A stretch of 64,000 bases of DNA, taken from positions 1-64,000 of the forward strand of contig NZ_WHOB01000048.1 of the NCBI RefSeq assembly GCF_013141775.1. The letters run 5' to 3'. Below the pieces are notes generated by a model. That model saw nothing but the letters and a program-made list of their open reading frames with translations. It was not told the DNA's origin and made no database searches. Below, in pieces: positions 34,771 to 42,080 of the stretch. The stretch's first letter is position 1, and the number at the start of each line of letters is the position of its first letter. The position numbers were made by a program, and so were the translations under genes. This stretch comes from Paenibacillus phytohabitans. Its GTDB lineage: Bacteria > Bacillota > Bacilli > Paenibacillales > Paenibacillaceae.

Positions 34771-35604
34771 TTAGCGGTTATTCTGCGCCATGGTCTCCAG
34801 GTACTCTTCAATCGGCACGGAATTACGCAACACCATTAAGCTGTTCCCTGTATCGCCGATCACCGTCCGGAATTTGCTGCTTACCCCGGTGGCCAGGTCT
34901 GCTATCGCATCTACAATTACTTGCGGGTCATCCAGCTGGCTGTTGTCGCGGTTTCCCATAAGCGCACTCAGTTTCTCCATCATCTCATCGTACACTGTAA
35001 TCTTCTCATCTTTGTTCCAGATGATATTATTCGTGAAGTTATTGCCGGAAGAACCGCCTTGCTCGATCAGCCTCAGCTCAATATTCAGCGGCTTCAGCTC
35101 GTAGTACAACCCTTCAGTTAATCCTTCCAGCGCGAACTTGGACATGTTGTAGAGAGAGCCGAGCGGCACCGCAGTGGTCACACCCATGAAGGAGCTGATG
35201 TTGATGAACATCCCGCCGCCATTGGCCCGGAAGTGAGGCAGGAAGCGGCGGATCACATTGATCGGTCCCCGGGTATTGACAGCGAATTGCCAATCGATAT
35301 CCTTCTCAGCCGCCAGCTCCAGCGGTCCATAGGTGCCCATTCCTGCGTTGTTAACAACAACATCTATCTTGCCAAAAGCGTCTATAGCCGCATCCACAGC
35401 CGAACTCACCTGGTCCGGATTTGTAACATCCAGCTTGAACAGCCTGATATTGTCGTACTGGCGCAGCTCCTGCCCGTTCTCCGGTGTACGCATAGTGGCC
35501 GCCACATTCCAGCCCATTTTGGCGAAATGAATCGCCGTTAGCTTTCCGAGTCCCGAACTGGTACCTGTGATGAAAATCGTTTGAGCTGCTGTGTTAGTAG
35601 ACAT
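34771..35604 (-). CDS. Short-chain dehydrogenase/reductase (SDR)
   Basis: A 277-residue classical SDR. The NAD(P)-binding TGTSSGLGK lies at about 13-21, NNAGMG at about 87-92, the catalytic serine in NISSFMG (about 137), and the Y-x-x-x-K pair in YNMSKFALEG (about 153-157). The sequence resembles YkvO- or short-chain alcohol oxidoreductases regulated by TetR proteins in Firmicutes. GGAGG lies 7 bases before the ATG. Two operator-like sites upstream point to control by the TetR protein encoded downstream. The substrate, probably a carbonyl compound, cannot be named. Confidence 0.88.
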   Translation of the reverse strand: MSTNTAAQTIFITGTSSGLGKLTAIHFAKMGWNVAATMRTPENGQELRQYDNIRLFKLDVTNPDQVSSAVDAAIDAFGKIDVVVNNAGMGTYGPLELAAEKDIDWQFAVNTRGPINVIRRFLPHFRANGGGMFINISSFMGVTTAVPLGSLYNMSKFALEGLTEGLYYELKPLNIELRLIEQGGSSGNNFTNNIIWNKDEKITVYDEMMEKLSALMGNRDNSQLDDPQVIVDAIADLATGVSSKFRTVIGDTGNSLMVLRNSVPIEEYLETMAQNNR

Positions 35605-35627
35605 GAATATTCCCTCCTAATTTTAGA

Positions 35628-35643
35628 TCGAACGATCATTCTA
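35628..35643. promoter_or_regulatory. TetR operator-like site before the SDR gene
   Basis: TCGAACGATCATTCTA, nearly the same as the site before the TetR gene; it lies 24 bp upstream of the SDR start. Confidence 0.65.
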
Positions 35644-35669
35644 GTGTGTGATAAAAAAATACCATCCAT

Positions 35670-35685
35670 TAGAATGATCATTCTA
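35670..35685. promoter_or_regulatory. Second operator in the SDR promoter
   Basis: TAGAATGATCATTCTA is a perfect 16-bp palindrome containing the TCATTCTA half shared with the other two sites. It is the most symmetrical and probably strongest TetR site. Confidence 0.7.
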
Positions 35686-35843
35686 GGGACATTATTATCC
35701 TTTCGGCGGGGATTGTCAAGGGCAAGTATATATGCTGTTTGTTTGGATTCCGTTTAAACTCAGTTTACATTTCCTAAGTACATTAGGTCTGCAGCAGGGA
35801 TCAAGGCTATGCCGAAAGGAGGAGAGGCTTAGGTCTGCTTCGG

Positions 35844-35900
35844 TATCCAGTTAGCTAGAAGATATCCAGATAATTAGAAGATGTCCAGATAGTTAGAACA
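35844..35900. repeat. 19-bp tandem repeat, three copies
   Basis: Three adjoining units of exactly 19 bp, consensus TATCCAGATARTTAGAAGA, at 35844, 35863 and 35882, ending just before the -35 box of the MarR promoter. They contain TTAGAA, the same word as in the operator that follows, so they may be extra weak binding sites. Confidence 0.8.
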
Positions 35901-35955
35901 TTGACAGTTAGAATTCTATCTACTATGCTTGCTATATTACTTAGAATTCTATCTA
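35901..35955 (+). promoter_or_regulatory. MarR promoter with duplicated operator
   Basis: TTGACA (35901-35906), 17-bp spacer, TATGCT (35924-35929). The word TTAGAATTCTATCTA occurs inside the spacer (35908-35922) and again at 35941-35955, a 33-bp offset, around the transcription start. This is a clear autorepression layout. Confidence 0.8.
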
Positions 35956-35975
35956 ATTGACAAGGGGACATGAAG

Positions 35976-36407
35976 ATGACCGAACCTATTTTGCATACAC
36001 CATATTCAGATTTGATCCGTGAGATTGGCTTGAAGCTTAAGAGCTCTGCCGATGCCCGGCTGAACGAGCTGGGACTGAATTCCGCGCAAGGCCGGATGAT
36101 CGGATATATCTATGAGAATCAGGACAAAGGCGTAATCCAGAAGGATCTGGCGGAGCAGTTCAAGCGGCGCGGGGCCAGCATCACCAGCATGCTCCAGGGC
36201 CTGGAGAAGAAAGGCTATATCGCCCGCGTCACCCATGAGAAGGATGAGCGTCAGAAGAAGCTGACCGTATTGGAGAAGGGAGTTATCCTGGTCGAGGAGT
36301 TCAACCTGATGTTCTCGGATGTTGAAGCCGGTATTACCCGGCAGCTCAGCAAAGAGGAGGCATCAACCCTATTGTCGCTGCTGTCCAAAGTTAATCAAAG
36401 CTTGTAA
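35976..36407 (+). CDS. MarR-family repressor
   Basis: A 143-residue winged-helix regulator. Its recognition region is about residues 55-90 (IQKDLAEQFKRRGASITSMLQGLEKKGYIAR) and the wing holds HEKDERQKKLTVL, the family D-x-R motif. ATG 35976 is preferred over ATG 35970 because AAGGGG is 8 bases away rather than 2. It is followed by a MATE exporter 44 bases on, presumably cotranscribed. Two 15-bp operator copies sit in its own promoter, so it probably represses both genes until a toxic ligand binds. Confidence 0.9.
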   Translation: MTEPILHTPYSDLIREIGLKLKSSADARLNELGLNSAQGRMIGYIYENQDKGVIQKDLAEQFKRRGASITSMLQGLEKKGYIARVTHEKDERQKKLTVLEKGVILVEEFNLMFSDVEAGITRQLSKEEASTLLSLLSKVNQSL

Positions 36408-36451
36408 TGGAATGAATTGGATTATGAAAGTACACGTTTGGAGGAATGAAT

Positions 36452-37840
36452 ATGAACAAGGAAGTATCCAACCAATATTACCTGGAATCCGCTCCAATGA
36501 AAAAGGCGATATTCCATTTGTCGGTTCCCATGATGATCGGCATGTCAGTCGGAACGGTCTACAATGTGATCAACGCGTATTTCATCGGCCTGCTGCATAA
36601 TACGGGGATGCTGACGGCGATCACGCTGGGCTTGCCGATTTTTACCGTCCTGATGGCCTTCGGCAATGTGTTCGGAGTGGGGGGCGGAACCTTCGTCACC
36701 CGGCTGGCCGGGGAGAAGAATACGGAGAAGGGAAAGCGGATCGCCGGATATACCTTCTATGCAAGCATCATCGCCGGGATCGTTATCGCCCTGCTGGCAC
36801 TGCTGGCGATTAATCCGCTCACCCGCCTGCTCGGTGCGGATGCGGCAACCTTCGATTACACGAAGACCTATGCCCTGACGATGTTCGCCGGCGGTTTCGC
36901 GATTGTGCTTAACTTTGCGCTCGAACAGTTGGTCCGCGCGGAGGGGGCGTCGAAGGAGTCGATGTATGGTATTTTTATCAGCACGGCGCTCAGCCTGATC
37001 TTTGACCCGCTGTTTATCTTGATTCTGGGCTGGCATGTAGCCGGAGCGGCGCTGGCCATGTGCCTCGCTAACCTCGGTTCGGCACTCTATTATCTCTATT
37101 ATCTGGAGAAACGGAGTGAGAATCTCAGGGGGTTCCTGAAGCATTTCAGAATATCCCTGCAGGATAAGCTGGAGATCTATAAAGTCGGCATCACGGAGCT
37201 GCTGCAATGCGCTTTTCTGATTGTGACGACACTGCTGCTTAATAACTATTCCATTCAGTATGGTGATAATGTGGTAGCCGGGTTCGGGGTGGCGCTGAGA
37301 ATTGTGCAGATTCCCGAGTTCCTGTCGATGGGACTGTTCCTGGGCCTGATCCCGCTCTTCGCCTTTAACTATGCCAGCAGGAACAGAGCCAGACTTACCT
37401 CAAGTATTAAGTATGCTTTTGGCTATATCGCCAGCATTGCGGTGGTATTTGTCAGTCTGGTCTATGTGTTCCGGGGACCTATCCTGCATTTGTTCTCCAA
37501 TGATAACTCGGTGATCAGCATGGGGATTTACATCCTGGCAGCCATGCTCATCTCCGCGCTGTTCAATGGTTTCACCGGTCTGTTCATGAGCATTTTCCAG
37601 GCTACAGGCCAAGGCGCACAGGCGGGAATTATGGCAGTTACGCAAGGCGTGCTCTATATCCCGGTGATTATCGTGCTGCATCATTTCTTCGGCCTGCATG
37701 GCGTGATCTGGTCCATGACCGTTACCGAGGTGACCACCAGTCTCCTGGGTGTTATCCTGTTCCTAGGCTTCAACCGGAAGCTGAGAAACATGGCTAGTGT
37801 AGATGATCCGGAGGGGGCTGCGCCGGTGGCGTCGGTGTGA
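36452..37840 (+). CDS. MATE-family multidrug exporter
   Basis: A 462-residue membrane protein with about 12 hydrophobic segments in two homologous halves. It starts with PMKKAIFHLSVPMMIGMSVGTVYNVINAYFIG, and later has GVGGGTFVTRLAGEKN and EQLVRAEGASKESM, all typical of the MATE fold (DinF/NorM/MepA-like). It exports cationic compounds using sodium or protons. ATG 36452 with GGAGG at spacing 7 is chosen over ATG 36446, which is only 1 base from the site. It forms a unit with the MarR gene. No T-run hairpin follows directly, only the repeat-rich region. Confidence 0.9.
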   Translation: MNKEVSNQYYLESAPMKKAIFHLSVPMMIGMSVGTVYNVINAYFIGLLHNTGMLTAITLGLPIFTVLMAFGNVFGVGGGTFVTRLAGEKNTEKGKRIAGYTFYASIIAGIVIALLALLAINPLTRLLGADAATFDYTKTYALTMFAGGFAIVLNFALEQLVRAEGASKESMYGIFISTALSLIFDPLFILILGWHVAGAALAMCLANLGSALYYLYYLEKRSENLRGFLKHFRISLQDKLEIYKVGITELLQCAFLIVTTLLLNNYSIQYGDNVVAGFGVALRIVQIPEFLSMGLFLGLIPLFAFNYASRNRARLTSSIKYAFGYIASIAVVFVSLVYVFRGPILHLFSNDNSVISMGIYILAAMLISALFNGFTGLFMSIFQATGQGAQAGIMAVTQGVLYIPVIIVLHHFFGLHGVIWSMTVTEVTTSLLGVILFLGFNRKLRNMASVDDPEGAAPVASV

Positions 37841-37909
37841 CGCCCTGAAGCACTGGGGACTTTAAGCTCAGAAGCCCTGAAGCCCTGAGTAAATTACTTA
37901 GATTTCTTT

Positions 37910-38038
37910 AAAAACCTTGAATCTATATAGGGTAAACTTAGAATCTGAATTGCTGCATGGACGAACTTCTTGCTCTGCAGGAGGGTCGTCCATCGGCTGA
38001 TCAACATTCTTAAGTTTAACTTATATCCAAGGTTTTTT
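37910..38038. repeat. Foldable 129-bp intergenic element
   Basis: Outer arms 37910-37944 and 38006-38038 are imperfect inverted repeats (shared AAAAACCTTG and TAAACTTA-type segments). Inside lies a second inverted repeat, ATGGACGA (37957) with TCGTCCAT (37986). It ends in TTTTTT. It may be the MATE gene's terminator, a small structured RNA or a miniature mobile element. Confidence 0.55.
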
Positions 38039-38079
38039 GGTGTTTAGGAAATTATGCAGTGTATTCACGGGACCCCCGA

Positions 38080-38568
38080 AGGAGGCTTGGAGAGGTAAAT
38101 GAGGGGCAAAAGTGCCCCTGATTCCGGTGGAGGTGGGCCTGGAGTAGGGAATGAGGGGCAAAAGTGCCCCTGATTCTGGTAGAAGTGGGCCTGGAGGGGG
38201 AAATGAGGGGCAAAAGTGCCCCTGGTTCCGGTGGAGGTAGGCCTGTAGAGGTAAATTAGGGGCAAAAGTGCCCCTGATTCCGGTAGAAGTGGACGTGGAG
38301 AGGTAAATTAGGGGCAAAAGTGCCCCTGATTCCGGTAGAAGGGGGCCTGGAGGGGGAAATTAGGGGCAAAAGTGCCCCTGGTTCCGGAGGAAGTAGGCTT
38401 GTAGAGGTAAATGAGGGGTAAAAGTGCCCCTGATTCCGGCAGAAGTGGGCTTGGAGAGGTAAATGAGGGGCAAAAGTGCCCCTGATTCTGGTGGAAGTGG
38501 GCGTGGAGAGGTAAATGAGGGGCAAAAGTGCCCTTGGTTCCGGTGGAGGTGGGGCGCAGATGAAAAAT
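38080..38568. repeat. 52-bp hairpin repeat array, subtype GGGGCAAAAGTGCCCC
   Basis: Nine full units start at 38101, 38153, 38205, 38257, 38309, 38361, 38413, 38465 and 38517, an exact 52-bp period. Each unit has a hairpin core (GGGGCA, AAAG loop, TGCCCC) followed by a TTCCGGTGGAAGTGGGC-like segment and an AGGTAAATGA-like tail. There are no unique spacers. Confidence 0.92.
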
Positions 38569-38778
38569 ATTGGGATAAATCCCACTAATTACGCCGAAAG
38601 TAGGCAGAATGAGGGAAATAGAGGGATAAATCCCATTAAATACGCCAAAAGTAGGCGGGATGAATGAAATTAGAGGGATAAATCCCATTAAATACGCCAA
38701 AAGTAGGCGGGATGAGTGAAATTAGAGGGATAAATCCCTTTAATTCTGCTGCAAGTGGGCTAGTGAGTGGAACGAAGG
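38569..38778. repeat. 52-bp hairpin repeat array, subtype GGGATAAATCCC
   Basis: Four units with cores at 38572, 38623, 38675 and 38727 (steps of 51, 52, 52) continue the preceding array in phase. The core changes to GGGATAAATCCC followed by ACGCCAAAAGTAGGCGGGATGA-like sequence. This subtype closely resembles the array at 56242-56700. Confidence 0.88.
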
Positions 38779-38859
38779 GGGACCGCGTCTCTCAATACGC
38801 CTCATCATCGCCTGCAACTATAACACGCCGTCTACACTCACCTCCCAACTCGTGCTTGC

Positions 38860-39140
38860 CCGCACCCCGCCAGTCACCGGCACCCAGCGCCCCCGCCCGC
38901 ACCCCGCCAGTTACCGGCACCCACCGCCCCCGCCCGCATCCCGCCAGTTACCGGCACCCACTGCCCCCGCCCGCACCCCGCCAGTCACCGGCACCCAGCG
39001 CCCCCGTCCGCACCACCGCCAGTTACCGGCAACATCGCCCCCGCCCGCACCACCGCCGGTCACCGGCACCCACGCCCACGCTCGCACCCCGCCAGCCACT
39101 GGCACCCACCGCCCACGCCCGAACTACCGCCAGTCCTCCG
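38860..39140. repeat. 37-bp C-rich tandem array
   Basis: About eight units with a 36-38 bp period, each carrying CGCCAGTYACCGGCACCCA followed by a CGCCCCCGCCCGCACC-like segment; the CAGTYACCGG word starts at 38871, 38908, 38945, 38982, 39020, 39057, 39093 and 39131. The strand is strongly C-rich. It ends about 120 bp before fabZ. Confidence 0.85.
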
Positions 39141-39256
39141 CAACATACTTCACCCCGGTTACTTGCCGCCCGCATCCGCCCGCCCAACTCCTGCATAGCT
39201 AAATCCAGCTGCTTTATAGTAAAATGAGATAAATTTAATCACAGAGGAGTTACTGT

Positions 39257-39770
39257 ATGCTGGACGTCAATGAAATTCAGGCGCGGATTCCCCACCGTTA
39301 TCCGTTTCTGCTGGTAGACCGGATCACCGAGCTTGAAGAAGGCAAGCGGGCGGTCGGGATTAAAAATGTGAGTATAAACGAACCTATTTTTAATTAGGGA
39401 TTTATATGTTTTGGGGTCCCCGCAAAGTACCTGAGTAATCATCAAAGCCTAAGCACCACTTTGGGGGGGGATCTGCCAGGGGCATTTCCCCGGATATCCG
39501 GTGATGCCGGGTGTATTGATCGTAGAGGCATTGGCCCAGGTAGGCGGTCTAGCCATGTCCAAGCAGGAAGAGGGCGGAAGCACCATCGGACTGCTCACGG
39601 GAATCGACAACTGCCGGTTTAAGCGTCAAGTGAAGCCGGGAGATCAGCTGCGCCTTGAATTTGAGGTCACACGCGTCAAAGGGATGATTGTAAAAGGAAC
39701 CGGGACCGCCACTGTAGACGGTGAGCGGGTGTGCGAGGCAGAGATTATGTTTGCGTTCAGCGGGCAATAA
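39257..39770 (+). pseudogene. fabZ: fabZ, 3-hydroxyacyl-ACP dehydratase, disrupted by about 85 bp
   Basis: Both ends of a normal FabZ are present. Codons from ATG 39257 read MLDVNEIQARIPHRYPFLLVDR to NVSINEP, ending at 39385. From 39477 the frame resumes with QGHFPGYPVMPGVLIVEALAQ (the catalytic His and Glu) to SGQ and TAA at 39770. Two codons (expected FF) should separate them, but 91 bases are found, which bring an in-frame TAG at 39395-39397 and a shift of reading frame. The enzyme dehydrates 3-hydroxyacyl-ACP in fatty acid synthesis, so another copy probably exists. GAGGAG lies 7 bases before the start. Without the extra DNA it would be about 142 residues, the normal size. Confidence 0.88.
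39386..39476. mobile_element. Small insertion inside fabZ
   Basis: About 85 bp of extra DNA (91 bases where 6 are expected). It contains an inverted repeat, CCCCGCAAAGT (39418-39428) and ACTTTGGGGGG (39458-39468), and a run of eight G. It has no coding capacity and no obvious target duplication. Its nature (miniature element, palindromic repeat or rearrangement scar) is open. Confidence 0.55.
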
Positions 39771-39846
39771 CTAGCGGAAAAGGTGGCTGGAGAAAGATCA
39801 TGAGAAAAAGTGTTGTATTTAAAACGGTTTCATGCTATTTTATAAA

Positions 39847-39866
39847 CAATAAAAACGTTTTTATTG
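39847..39866. promoter_or_regulatory. LacI-family operator before the lacI-type gene
   Basis: A perfect 20-bp palindrome centred on AAAACGTTTT, 15 bp before the regulator start. The inner 18 bp recur at 41026-41043 before the permease operon. It also fits a cre-like pattern, so CcpA binding is possible. Confidence 0.8.
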
Positions 39867-39881
39867 CAGAGGAACAATGAT

Positions 39882-40901
39882 ATGGGAAAGATAACGATTA
39901 AAGACGTTGCCAGAGAAGCAGGCGTCTCCATCTCCACGGTCTCCAACGCCTTGAATGACGTGGATGTGCTCAACCCGGAGACCAAATCCCATGTGCTGAA
40001 GGTAGCGCAGCGCCTGAATTATGTTCCGAACCTGAACGGTAAGCTGCTGAAATCCGGTACGACCAAGATGCTGGGGTTCTTCACCACAAGTGTGTCAGGT
40101 CCATACTTCTACAAGCTGGTAGAATCCATGGCCCGTCAATGCGACCGCCTGGGTTATGGCCTGAATGTATTTGTCACCAAGGATAAACAGGTGGTCATGA
40201 GCAATATTCTCGGACGGCGCGTGGATGGTGTCATTATCTACGAGGAGCTGGGCATCGACGAGAAGGATATTGCCGCGATGAAGAAAGACAAGATTAAGGC
40301 GGTATTTCTGGATCGGGTGCTGGAGGACGAGGGGATGGGGAGCATCATTTTTGATTCTTTTGAATCCGGGTATGAGGCTACCAAATATTTAATCGGCCTG
40401 GGGCATAAGAAAATTGCCTATATCTCCGGCGTAGATACGATGTTCGACAGTGTGCAGCGTAAGGAAGGTTACCTGACTGCACTCCGCCAATATCAGCTTC
40501 CGGTGGATGAGGATTATATTCTTCAGGGTTATTTTGAGGAAGACAGCACTTATAATGCCGTCAAGGCCTTTATGCGCGTGCATCCCGAGAAATTGCCTGA
40601 CGCCTTCCTGGCCGGTAATGATATCAGTGCGATCGGCTGTATCCAGGCGCTTAAGAGCTACGGGTATGAGGTGCCGGAGGATGTCAGCGTAATGGGCTTC
40701 GATGATATTGATATCGCTCCATACTACTCGCCGCCGCTCACGACAGTGCGGAATCAGATCGCAAGGCAGGGCATGCTGGCAATTGACCACCTGGTGCGTA
40801 TGATTCAAGAGAAAGAGCAAGGCGCCGTACAGAAATTGCAGGGTGAACTGGTAGTAAGAGGCTCAAGCCATGTAAAGATAGACCGGAATGACCGCCCGTA
40901 A
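39882..40901 (+). CDS. LacI-family regulator of the GH30/ABC sugar operon
   Basis: A 339-residue regulator. It has the helix-turn-helix ITIKDVAREAGVSISTVSNALN at residues 3-24, a hinge to about 60, and a periplasmic-binding-protein-type sugar domain with the usual end LTTVRNQIARQGMLAIDHL. ATG 39882 follows AGAGG at spacing 9; the TTG frame at 39864 is less likely. A perfect palindrome lies just upstream, and its inner 18 bp recur before the permease gene 180 bp after its stop, so it probably represses itself and that operon. The inducer is likely the imported oligosaccharide or its product. Confidence 0.92.
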   Translation: MGKITIKDVAREAGVSISTVSNALNDVDVLNPETKSHVLKVAQRLNYVPNLNGKLLKSGTTKMLGFFTTSVSGPYFYKLVESMARQCDRLGYGLNVFVTKDKQVVMSNILGRRVDGVIIYEELGIDEKDIAAMKKDKIKAVFLDRVLEDEGMGSIIFDSFESGYEATKYLIGLGHKKIAYISGVDTMFDSVQRKEGYLTALRQYQLPVDEDYILQGYFEEDSTYNAVKAFMRVHPEKLPDAFLAGNDISAIGCIQALKSYGYEVPEDVSVMGFDDIDIAPYYSPPLTTVRNQIARQGMLAIDHLVRMIQEKEQGAVQKLQGELVVRGSSHVKIDRNDRP

Positions 40902-41025
40902 AGGGCAGAATTGGTCGTTTCCAGATATAAATATCCATATGTTTTCGCACGATTAGGTTTCCTTCTGTTTCTACTTCATTGTTATATAAAAATATGCACA
41001 GCAGGGGGGCTTTTTTTTGCGCGGA

Positions 41026-41043
41026 AATAAAAACGTTTTTATT
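41026..41043. promoter_or_regulatory. LacI-family operator before the permease operon
   Basis: An 18-bp perfect palindrome centred on AAAACGTTTT, identical to the core of the site at 39847-39866 and 42 bp before the first permease start. Confidence 0.8.
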
Positions 41044-41084
41044 GATTTAAACATCTGATTTCTTGATTTGGAGGGGAGAAGAAC

Positions 41085-42065
41085 GTGAATAAAACAGCAG
41101 TAGTACCGTCAACTTCAATGCCGCCGAACGCCAAGAAGCCTATGAGGCAGCGGATCAAAGAGTTTGTAATCGATTACAAAAGGCAGTGGGAGATTCAATC
41201 GATGATTCTGCCGGGCATTATTTTTATGATTATTTTTTGCTACATACCGATTTACGGTCTGACAATTGCCTTCAAGAACTACACGGTCATAGACACACTA
41301 TCTTCCGCACCCTGGGTGGGGCTGGATAACTTCAAGATTATTCTGTCTGACGAATACTTCTGGGATGCGGTCGTGAACACGCTGGGCATCAGCTTCCTGA
41401 AGCTTGGGATCGGGTTTATCATTCCGATTATTCTCGCCATTATGATTTACGAGCTGAACATGGGCCGCTTCAAAAAATTCGTCCAGACCATCTCCTACCT
41501 GCCGCATTTCCTGTCATGGATCGTTCTCGGCGGGATGCTGATCACCTGGTTCTCTACTTCCGGCTTGTTCAATGAGCTGCTGCTGAATCTGGGACTGATC
41601 TCGAAGCCGTCCAACATTCTGCTGGATTCCGGCAAGTACTGGTGGATTGCCACGTTGTCCGATATCTGGAAAGAAGCCGGATGGGGCACGATCCTGTATC
41701 TGGCCATTATGTCAAAAATCGATCCGACCTACTACGAGGCGGCCAAAATAGATGGAGCCAGCCGGCTCCGGCAAATCTGGAATATCACTCTTCCGAACAT
41801 GAAGTCGATTATCAGCCTGAATCTGATTCTGACTGTAAGCGGTTTACTCGGTTCTAATCTGGATCAGACGCTGGTCCTCATGAACTCCCAGAACCGGGCC
41901 AGAGCGGAGGTCATCAATTCGTATGTATACCGTATGGGGATGACGCAAGGTGACTTCTCGTATGCGACCGCCGTTGGTTTGGGTGTCTCCATCGTATCGG
42001 TGATCCTGCTGGTTACGGCCAACAAAATCACCAGTAAGTTAAATGATAATCAATCCGTGTTATAG
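41085..42065 (+). CDS. Sugar ABC permease, LplB family
   Basis: A 326-residue integral membrane protein with about six membrane segments after a charged N-terminal tail (about 35 residues). The EAA loop, YYEAAKIDGASRLRQIWNITLP (about 218-239), contacts the ATPase. FCYIPIYGLTIAFKNY at the first segment is typical of the LplB group. It pairs with the next gene to form the channel for the lipoprotein encoded third in the operon. No ATPase gene is present; an MsmX-type shared subunit is expected. GGAGGGG precedes the GTG/ATG start region, and an operator lies 42 bp upstream. Confidence 0.92.
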   Translation: MNKTAVVPSTSMPPNAKKPMRQRIKEFVIDYKRQWEIQSMILPGIIFMIIFCYIPIYGLTIAFKNYTVIDTLSSAPWVGLDNFKIILSDEYFWDAVVNTLGISFLKLGIGFIIPIILAIMIYELNMGRFKKFVQTISYLPHFLSWIVLGGMLITWFSTSGLFNELLLNLGLISKPSNILLDSGKYWWIATLSDIWKEAGWGTILYLAIMSKIDPTYYEAAKIDGASRLRQIWNITLPNMKSIISLNLILTVSGLLGSNLDQTLVLMNSQNRARAEVINSYVYRMGMTQGDFSYATAVGLGVSIVSVILLVTANKITSKLNDNQSVL

Positions 42066-42080
42066 AAGGAGGCATGTGCT

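Larger units (their letters stand above)
37841..39256. other. Gene-free, repeat-packed region
   Basis: About 1.4 kb with no believable gene. In order it holds a 129-bp foldable element (37910-38038), a 13-unit array of 52-bp repeats (38080-38778) in two sequence subtypes, and an 8-unit C-rich array of 37-bp repeats (38860-39140). Frames across it are repetitive and change frame from unit to unit. Confidence 0.8.

Noticed and set aside
38021..38700. Minus-strand frames with repeated GTFAP-type residues
   Set aside because: They only read the 52-bp repeats; the period is not a multiple of 3, so the frame changes from unit to unit, and there is no start signal.
38080..38778. Possible CRISPR array
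   Set aside because: Units adjoin directly and vary along their whole length; there are no unique spacers of constant length and no cas genes nearby.
39386..39476. Self-splicing intron or intein in fabZ
   Set aside because: About 85 bp is far too short for a group I or II intron, and the in-frame stop and frame shift exclude an intein.
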